Below are positions 57,651 to 64,000 of a stretch of 64,000 bases of DNA, in pieces (within the stretch, counting starts at the first letter, position 1; each line of letters starts with the position of its first letter). The notes beneath the pieces are model-generated. The model made no database searches. It was given only the letters and a program-made list of their open reading frames with translations, and was not told where the DNA came from. The translations under genes were made by a program, and so were the position numbers. The stretch lies in NCBI RefSeq assembly GCF_950295315.1, contig NC_080164.1:11117490-11181489 (forward strand). Direction: 5' to 3'. The DNA comes from Erinaceus europaeus (Eukaryota > Chordata > Mammalia > Eulipotyphla > Erinaceidae).

Positions 57651-57924
57651 TTTTTTTTAAATATTTTTATTTTATTTATTCCCTTTTGTTGCCCTTGTTG
57701 TTTTATTGTTGTAGTTATTATCGTTGTTGGATAGGACAGAGAGACATGGAGAGAGGAGGGGAAGACAGAGAGGAGGAGAGAAAGATAGACACCTGCAGAC
57801 CTGCTCCACCGCCTGTGAAGTGACTCCCCTGCAGATGGGGAGCCGGGGATTGAACCAGGATCCTTACGCCGGTCCTTGTGCTTTGCGCCACCTGCGCTTA
57901 ACCCGCTGCGCTACCGCCCGGCTC
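57651..57924 (-). repeat. SINE-1 with target duplication
   Basis: Reversed near-consensus copy ending ctgcgctaccgcccggctcc. gtggtcccttctt stands at both ends (about 57639 and 57927). Confidence 0.93.
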
Positions 57925-57939
57925 CCGTGGTCCCTTCTT

Positions 57940-58335
57940 AATGAATTGGGCTCGCTGATCTTAACCCGGCACAATTTAGTTTAAGCATTTGCGTATAATC
58001 TGCTCTTACTACCGTTCTTTTCTCATTCACCCTTTTCTACCCATGCTTCCTGTTTCCCTTTCTTTCCAAAATCAGTATGGAACCGGAATGCTTTTTACTA
58101 CTGTTTGACTTTTCTTCTAGTTAGTGAATTTCAGGAGCCCAAAGAGGATCTTTCTTATCAGTGTCCAGTGTGATCCCACCTTCTAGAACTGTGCTTGGCA
58201 TATGGCACCTATTCAATAAACATGGTCATGGGGAGGGACTATTTAAAATGTCAAACATTTGGTATTTCTGATTTCAGGTGACAATCTTCACACGGTGGCA
58301 TAATCTTATTGACTGTATCTCCGTGTTTCTAATTC
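57940..58335. other. Unique DNA, no gene seen
   Basis: Nothing is recognised. Confidence 0.5.
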
Positions 58336-58398
58336 TCCTTCCTCTCCCTCCCTCCCTTCCTTCCTTCTTCCCTTCCTTCCTTTCCTTCTTTCATCTTG
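58336..58398. repeat. Pyrimidine (CTTC)n tract
   Basis: ccctccctcccttccttcct-type repeats abut a SINE. Confidence 0.85.
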
Positions 58399-58650
58399 CC
58401 ACCAGAGTTCAAGACAGAGTTCAAGACAGTGTGAATCTGCCATTCCCTTAGGCCACCCCTGCCTCTTCCTTATTTAATAGTACAGAGAGGAATTGAAGGG
58501 CTTAGAGGTAGAGAGGGAGAGAGAAAGACAGTGAAGCAGCACTGCTTCTCTGCTAGTGAAGTTTCCCCACTAGAGATGGATACCCAGAGTTGGAACCTTG
58601 CACATAATGGCATGTCAAAACCGATGTGTCACCACTCAGCCCCCCTCTCC
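58399..58650 (-). repeat. Old SINE-2 ext
   Basis: tcttgccaccagagttcaag, a direct repeat of gagttcaagaca, agagaggaattgaagggctt and the end ggtgtcaccactcagccc-like text. Confidence 0.6.
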
Positions 58651-58947
58651 GATTCTTACACTGCATCTCCATGCTTATTACCAGGGCACAGGGCCTATGT
58701 GGTTAAGAAGACTCTACTTCTCCCTGAAAGAAAAATGAAAAAGTAAAGCAATGTAGCCAGGTCACATTCACTCCTAAGCAGTGACAGAAGTCATCTGAAG
58801 GAGAGATCTTGTGGTCTACAGGATTTTAGCTGCCAGATGAGGAATATAGTTAGAATTGGAAGTGTGCACAGTCCCTGCCGAAGCTGGGAGCTAATGTCTG
58901 GCCTGCTATCTTGTATAAAAAGATTTTACTTTAAGAGATACAAAGGG
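58651..58947. other. Unique DNA, no gene seen
   Basis: Nothing is recognised. Confidence 0.5.
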
Positions 58948-59283
58948 GGGGCTGAGCGGTAGTGCAGCAGGTTAATCACAGGTGGCAAAGTGCAAGGACT
59001 AGTGTATGGATCCCTGTTTGCGCCCCCAGCTCCCCACCTGCAGGGGAGTCGCTTCACAGGCGGTGAAGCAGGTCTGCAGGTGTCTGTCTTTCTCTTCTCC
59101 TCTCTGTCTTCCCCTCCTCTCTCCATTTCTCTCTGTCCTATTCAACATCAACGACAACAATAATATTAACAACAACAAGGGCAACAAAAGGGAAAAAATG
59201 GCCTCCAGGAGCAGTGGATTTATAGTGCAGGCACCAAGCCCCAGCAATAACCCTGGAGGCAAAATTAAAAAAAAAATAAAAGA
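58948..59283 (+). repeat. SINE-1 ext, full length
   Basis: Head ggctgagcggtagtgcagca, core, AAC-rich region and complete 3' module (ccaggagcagtggatttata, ccctggaggcaaaa). agagatacaaagg flanks both sides. Confidence 0.93.
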
Positions 59284-59289
59284 GAGATA

Positions 59290-60264
59290 CAAAGGTAGCT
59301 CCTGTAAGCTCCCTTCTAAAAGAGAATTATTCTTCCTGATAATATCCAGGCTCTGGCAAAATCCCCCAGAATTTAACCCTTACCCATAGAGAAAAATGTG
59401 AAGGGAAAAGGTGCTTAATTGGCAGTTTCTCCAAAAAATAAATGAATCATTGCAGTGGCCCAGTCACTTGAACATTACCAGACAAAAGTACCCTGCTCTC
59501 TCTTCCAGAGAAATTGAAAGAAGACGGAAGGGTAGAGACAAATAAGGGATAAAGTTTGTGTCTCTGGATCTGATTACTGGAAGTGAATTAAGGGTGTTTT
59601 CGGAAAATTTAAGTTGCAGACCAAAACAGCTTAGAGAAATAGGTGGCTGGTTCTGCTAGAATGAAAAAAAGGACCTCTCAAGATGACTTTCATCTACTAA
59701 TCTACCAGATTTCTCCCAAGCCAGTCTTTCCCCAGCTTCTAGAGACTGCTAAGAGAAGTGGGGAGATTGAAACACATGACCTCCAAATAATTAAACCTGA
59801 TATTTACTTTAAAAAGTGGAAGCTCTCTCACAGCTTAAGATTCCTGCTGTTGAGGTTTTTCTTTTCCCCACAAGAGGAGAAACGGTGGGGAAAAAAAGGG
59901 GGCCTGCTGAGGCTGAATTTTAATTTTCAGACTATGATGTTTCCAGAAGCTTCTTAATAGGACTTTTCAATTCATGTTCTTGAGGAAACTCTCTATACCC
60001 TGCTGAGGTGTAGAAAGAAGCTCTGTTCTTCATTGGAAGCCTGAGAGAGAGTGAACAAGGCCTGCTGTGTACAATCTTAGACCTTGAAATAATCACTCAT
60101 TTTAGCATGAAATTCAGCCAGCAATCTGATTTTAAGATGTCAGCATTTAAAAAGGAAAAAAACAAAATCAGTTTCTATGGACTGTACTGTATCCACATGT
60201 GAAGAGAGCAGATGTAACAGGGAAGTTGTTCATTTTCTTGGAAGTGTAATAGTGAAATAACTTG
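59290..60264. other. Unique DNA, no gene seen
   Basis: An open frame at 59643-59957 (104 codons) has no recognisable domain and no start or splice context that I can defend. Confidence 0.5.
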
Positions 60265-60425
60265 CAAGACCACAGTATGATGGGCAAAACATGTTCATTG
60301 CTGAAGGCTCCTTGTTTCCATGTTCAATGCCCAGAACCACTAAAACCTAGAGCTGAGCAGTGTTCTGGTCTCTGTCTCTTTATCTTTCTTTAACTCTTTC
60401 ATTTAAATAAAGATGATGTAAAAAG
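60265..60425 (+). repeat. SINE-3 remnant
   Basis: catgttcaatgcccagaacc, agagctgagcagtgttctgg, a pyrimidine tract and aaataaag tail. The head is eroded. Confidence 0.7.

Positions 60426-60426
<1 letters not shown>

Positions 60427-60458
<32 letters not shown>
60427..60458. repeat. (CA)n microsatellite
   Basis: About 16 CA units at the end of the SINE-3 tail. Confidence 0.93.
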
Positions 60459-60522
60459 AATGTTTGCTCTTTGAAAGAACCAATAACATGACTTTGTAGT
60501 CATGTGTTAGTAGTGTTTTTTT

Positions 60523-60799
60523 AAATTTAATTAATTAATTTATTACTTTTATTGCCCTTGTTGTTTTATTGTTGTAGTTATTATTGATGTTGTCGTTGTT
60601 GGATAGGACAGAGAGAAATAGAGAGAGGAGGGGAAAACAGAGGGGGGAGAGAAAGATAGACACCCGCAGACCTGCTTCACTGCATGTGAAGTGACTCCTG
60701 TGCAGGTGAGGAGCCAGGGGCTTGAACCGGGATCCTTAAGCTGGTCCTTGTGCTTTGTGCCACGTGCACTTAACCTGCTTCACTACCACTTGACTCCCA
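60523..60799 (-). repeat. SINE-1
   Basis: Reversed copy (ttattgcccttgttgtttta through ctaccacttgactccc). agtagtgtttt lies on both sides. Confidence 0.92.
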
Positions 60800-61146
60800 A
60801 AGTAGTGTTTTAGTGAACTTGACACTTTTTCTTTTTAAATATTCTGATGTGATCTGCCTCTTTGTTCACCCACTCCTTTCTTTCTTACCCCTTTCTCTTT
60901 CTCTCCTGTCTTCCTGCTTTCATTCTTTTAAAACTGCAATGTTTGCATATTATAAAGCTGATTCATTCAGTTTAGCTAATTTGGACATTTATATATACCC
61001 ATGTAACCAGTGTCTGGAATCAGATACAGAATTTTTTACCTCTGTGTTCCTCTCCAGTCCAGAGCCAGCATACCCACCATAAACAACAATAACAACAACA
61101 ACCAAAAAAACCCTTTTGTGGATGACTTCTTTCTCTTAAATTAGAG

Positions 61147-61425
61147 CCCCACCCTACTAGGGAAAGAGACAGGCTGGGAGTATGGATCAACCAGTCAATG
61201 CCCATGTTCAGCGGGGAAGCAATCACAGAAGCCAGACCTTCCACCCTCTGCAACCCACAATGACCCTGGGTCCATGCTCCCAGAGGGATAGAGAATGGGA
61301 AGGCTATCAGGGGAGGGGGTGGGATATGGAGATCGGGTTATGGGAATTGTGCGGAATTGTACCCCTCTTATTGTATGATTTTGTTAATGTCTCCTTTCTT
61401 AAATAAAAAAATAATAATAATTAAA
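61147..61425 (+). repeat. RE-B, only plus-strand copy
   Basis: It begins ccccaccctactagggaaag and ends tatgattttgttaatgtctc and a genuine A-rich tail (aaataaaaaaataataataa). aaattagag flanks it at 61138-61146 and 61426-61434. This fixes the family's orientation and shows a poly(A) 3' end with a target duplication, as expected for L1-driven insertion. Confidence 0.88.
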
Positions 61426-61611
61426 AAATTAGAGGCACTGAGATCACTCCACACAGATGAACTACTACCTTGGTATCCTTTCTATTGCTGAGCAAAGTTC
61501 CATTGTCTGAATATATCAGCATTTACTTATTAATGTTCTTATTGAGAAGACTAGTCGACTTTCAGTTTTTACTACTGCAAATGACATTATTACAAGGTTG
61601 TTTTTGTGGGG

Positions 61612-61830
61612 GCGATAATTTTATTTATTTCTCCTATTTTATTCCATAGGACAGAGAAATTGAGAGAGGAGGTGGTAGGAGGAAAGAGAAAGATAGACAC
61701 CTGCAGGCTCACAAAACATCATCATCACTCATGCATCATCCTCACTGAGGTGGGGAGCGGGACTCAAACCTGGATCCTTGTATGGGTCTCTGTGCATAGT
61801 ACTATATGCACTTGAACAGGTGTGTATCTG
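61612..61830 (-). repeat. SINE-2, diverged
   Basis: ttccataggacagagaaatt, cacctgcaggctcacaaaac and aggtggggagcgggactcaa. Confidence 0.65.
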
Positions 61831-62057
61831 CCCCCCCCCCCGAGTGAATTTTCATTTCTCCTGAGGAAAAAATATCTCGCAGTGACATTTCTGTAACATA
61901 GGCTCCATGCATGCTTAGCGTGTTCAGATGCCGCTGATTTTTCAAGTTTTGTATATACCCACCAATGTGACACCTTCAGTTATTTCAACTCTGTGGTTAT
62001 ATTTGGTGTTATCAGCTTTTTATGTTTTATGAACCACCCTAGAATTTTGCCTTCTCT

Positions 62058-62220
62058 TGTCCCAGCAAGATAGTTCACCTGAGAGGGTGCCTGTTTTGTA
62101 CTGATGATGATCCAAGTTTGAGCCTGGCTTGCAGCACAGTTGGAGAAGAAGCTTCTGCTCTTATTGCTTTTCCTTTTTTACTCTCTGACACTCTCTTACT
62201 GCAAAAGTTGGCCTAGAACA
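62058..62220 (+). repeat. Old SINE-3
   Basis: gtcccagcaagatagttcac, gatccaagtttgagcctggc and a pyrimidine-rich end. Confidence 0.55.
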
Positions 62221-62697
62221 GTGAAATTCTAGCAGTGACAAAATAGAATTTAAAAGATGTTAAAATTTTATTTAAAATATTACACTTCTCCAGTGACTAT
62301 TGGCATTAGTATTTTATGTATTTATGTGCATTTTTGCATCTTATTTGTGAAGTTTTGTCAAAGGGGACACTTTGTATACTTTGGATATAAATTCTTAACC
62401 ATTTACAAGCAATATTTTCATAGGTAACATTTCATCCCGTTTGGGGGTTACTTTTTCATTTTCTTTGGATCTCAAAATGAAAACATTTATCTTTTTGAAA
62501 AATCCCAAATGTATCAGTGTTTCTCTTTTAGGACTTGTGCCTTTACTGTGACTGATAAATTTTACAAGCACAGAGGTTGAAAACTCTTATTGCTCTTTGC
62601 AAAAATAATTTTTACTTTTAACTTTAGGTCTATGATCCTTTTCAAATGGATTTTTATGCATGGTGTGAGTTACAGGTTGTTAATGTCTTTCCTTCAG

Positions 62698-62910
62698 ATT
62701 AAAAAAATTATTATATTTTTATGGGATAGGTACAACCAGAAATTAAAAGGAAGGGGGAGGGAGAGAGGGAAAGAGACAGAGCGATATCTACAGCACTACT
62801 TCACCACTTGTAAAGTTTTCCCCCTGCAGTGGGGACTAGGGGCTCAAACCCAAGGCCTTTGACTATTATAACTTGTGAGCTCAACCAGGCATGTCACCAC
62901 CTGACTCCAG
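62698..62910 (-). repeat. SINE-2
   Basis: tttatgggataggtacaacc, tacagcactacttcaccact, ccccctgcagtggggactag and the end ggcatgtcaccacctgactc. Confidence 0.82.
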
Positions 62911-63190
62911 TTCATAATTTCTTTGCCATGCAGATAATCTTGTTATTCTGTGTTTATTTGTTAAAAAGAGAGTTTTCCTATTTTACTGTATACATGCCAT
63001 TATCATATATGAACTTTACGTATGCAGGTATGTGGGTGTCTCTTTCTGGACTTCCCATAATGCTTTATCTAAATACTTATAGATATAATTTTTATATGAG
63101 ATATCAATACAAATTTTCTTTATTACTCTAATTTTGATGCCAGATGCCACACATCTTCCAAAAATCTTATAAACATCAGAATTTGCTTTA
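62911..63190. other. Unique AT-rich DNA
   Basis: Nothing is recognised. Confidence 0.5.
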
Positions 63191-63196
63191 GTTTCC

Positions 63197-63561
63197 TGTC
63201 GGGCTAGCTTCACGGGCGGGAGAGAGAGATGACAAGGGACTCATGGACTCATTGCTGAGTGGTACGCAGTTCAGTCTTTATTCATGTGGAACGCAGCAGC
63301 ACAATCTAAGCTATCTCTAATCACAGTCTTGTCCTTATATATCCTGAGGCGGAAGAGTCATGTCCAAAGAGGATGTACATAGGATAAGGGGTGGGGAGAA
63401 GGAAAAAGTGTGCAAAACAGTGAGGATTAAACCAATGCCCTGGAGTTAGTTAACTGCTTAGTTAACAGTGGTTATATAAATAGAATACAGTGTTAAACAG
63501 GGGGGATTAAACCAATGAAACAGAAGGGGTCTTAGAAGCAGAATTTAGAAGCATACCAACA
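63197..63561 (-). mobile_element. Solo LTR with perfect 6-bp duplication
   Basis: The plus strand runs tgtcgggctagcttcacggg ... gcataccaaca. gtttcc lies at 63191-63196 and 63562-63567. A reversed TATA (about 63345-63352) and reversed AATAAA (63277-63282) are correctly placed for a minus-strand LTR. It closely matches 5395 and 38445. Confidence 0.92.
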
Positions 63562-63616
63562 GTTTCCTGGATGTTGAAATCTGTCCTTACCACACTCTAA
63601 TAACAAACTAAAAATC

Positions 63617-63847
63617 TTTTTTTTTTTAAATATTTATTTATTCCTTTTTGTTGCCCTTGTTTTATTGTTGTAGTTATTATTGTTGTTGTTACTATTGGAT
63701 TGGACAGAGAGAAATGGAGAGAGGAGGAGAAGACTAAGAGGGGGAGAGAAAGATAGACACCTGTAGACCTGCCTCACCGCCTGTGAAGTGACTCCCCTGC
63801 ACTTTGTGCCATGTGCGCTTAACCCGCTGTACTACCGCCCAACTCCC
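63617..63847 (-). repeat. SINE-1 with core deletion
   Basis: Reversed copy. The segment between ctcccctgca and ctttgtgccatgtgcgctta is shortened, removing the B-box region. Ends ctaccgcccaactccc. Confidence 0.88.
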
Positions 63848-64000
63848 ACAAACTGAAAGTCTTAACATTGATGCATTACATGGCATCACATGTAAATCTA
63901 GTTTAAGTCCTGGAAGACTTTTTGCATTTCTGGGTTTCTATTCACAACTGCATTCCTTTCACCTTGAAGAAATTCTCTTCATAGGTTTTACAGTGCAGAT
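63848..64000. other. Unique DNA to window end
   Basis: Nothing is recognised. Confidence 0.5.

Larger units (their letters stand above)
60830..62695 (-). mobile_element. Old L1 remnants, broken by later insertions
   Basis: Segments at 60930-61137, 61435-61610, 61835-62055 and 62270-62695 read as reversed old L1 3' sequence: ttgctgagcaaagttccatt, attgtctgaatatatcagca, ttggatataaattcttaacc and ttaggtctatgatccttttc. They are separated by an RE-B and two SINEs and are strongly diverged. Confidence 0.65.

Noticed and set aside
59643..59957. 104-codon plus-strand open frame in unique DNA
   Set aside because: No known motif, no splice or promoter evidence. Length is unremarkable for 64 kb.

Overview
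This window is mammalian nuclear DNA made almost entirely of interspersed repeats, with no functional protein-coding gene that I can support. The best taxonomic fit is a hedgehog (Erinaceidae, Erinaceus-like). Two signs point there. Very many copies of a tRNA-derived SINE of the hedgehog ERI type (head gggagtcgggcggtagcgca, A box tagcgcagcgg, B box ggttcgagccc) occur on both strands. Three insertions are related to Vingi, a non-LTR retrotransposon clade described as recently expanded in hedgehogs. Base composition, microsatellites, L1 3' ends and a processed ribosomal-protein pseudogene also say 'mammal'.

Layout. 1-5.4 kb: SINEs, an unidentified poly(A)-tailed repeat that I call RE-B, and a minus-strand solo LTR. 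5.4-6.7 kb: a solo LTR beside a retrocopy that carries an H/ACA snoRNA (SNORA70-like) plus the last exon of RPL10, then a SINE inserted at its poly(A) tail. 6.9-20.8 kb: SINEs, RE-B copies, microsatellites and unique DNA. 20.85-26.35 kb is the richest part: a SINE split by a 2.27-kb Vingi element (13-bp target duplication), followed by a second SINE split by a 2.78-kb two-LTR, gag/pol-less endogenous retroviral element (6-bp target duplication, tRNA-Lys primer site, polypurine tract). 26.4-35.7 kb: SINEs, unique DNA and a minus-strand L1 that carries an RE-B insertion and a 20-bp Vingi tail insertion. 35.7-43 kb: four solo LTRs. 43-64 kb: more SINEs, two long RE-B copies, an L1 ORF2 fragment, L1 3' ends, a 5'-inverted Vingi copy, an old L1 and a last solo LTR.

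The window records retrotransposition rather than a pathway. L1-type machinery probably mobilised the SINEs and the RPL10/SNORA70 retrocopy. The gag/pol-less LTR element must have used proteins supplied elsewhere. Vingi supplies its own reverse transcriptase lineage, but all three copies here are dead. SINE names used below: SINE-1, young ERI-type; SINE-2, older relative with head ggccaggtggtggcgcacc; SINE-3, head gggctggagagatagcataa; SINE-4, head ggtccgggaggtggcgcagt. 'ext' means the copy has an extra 3' module (ccaggagcagtggattcata ... ccctggaggc). Boundaries were read by eye and may be off by about 5-20 bases unless target duplications are quoted.
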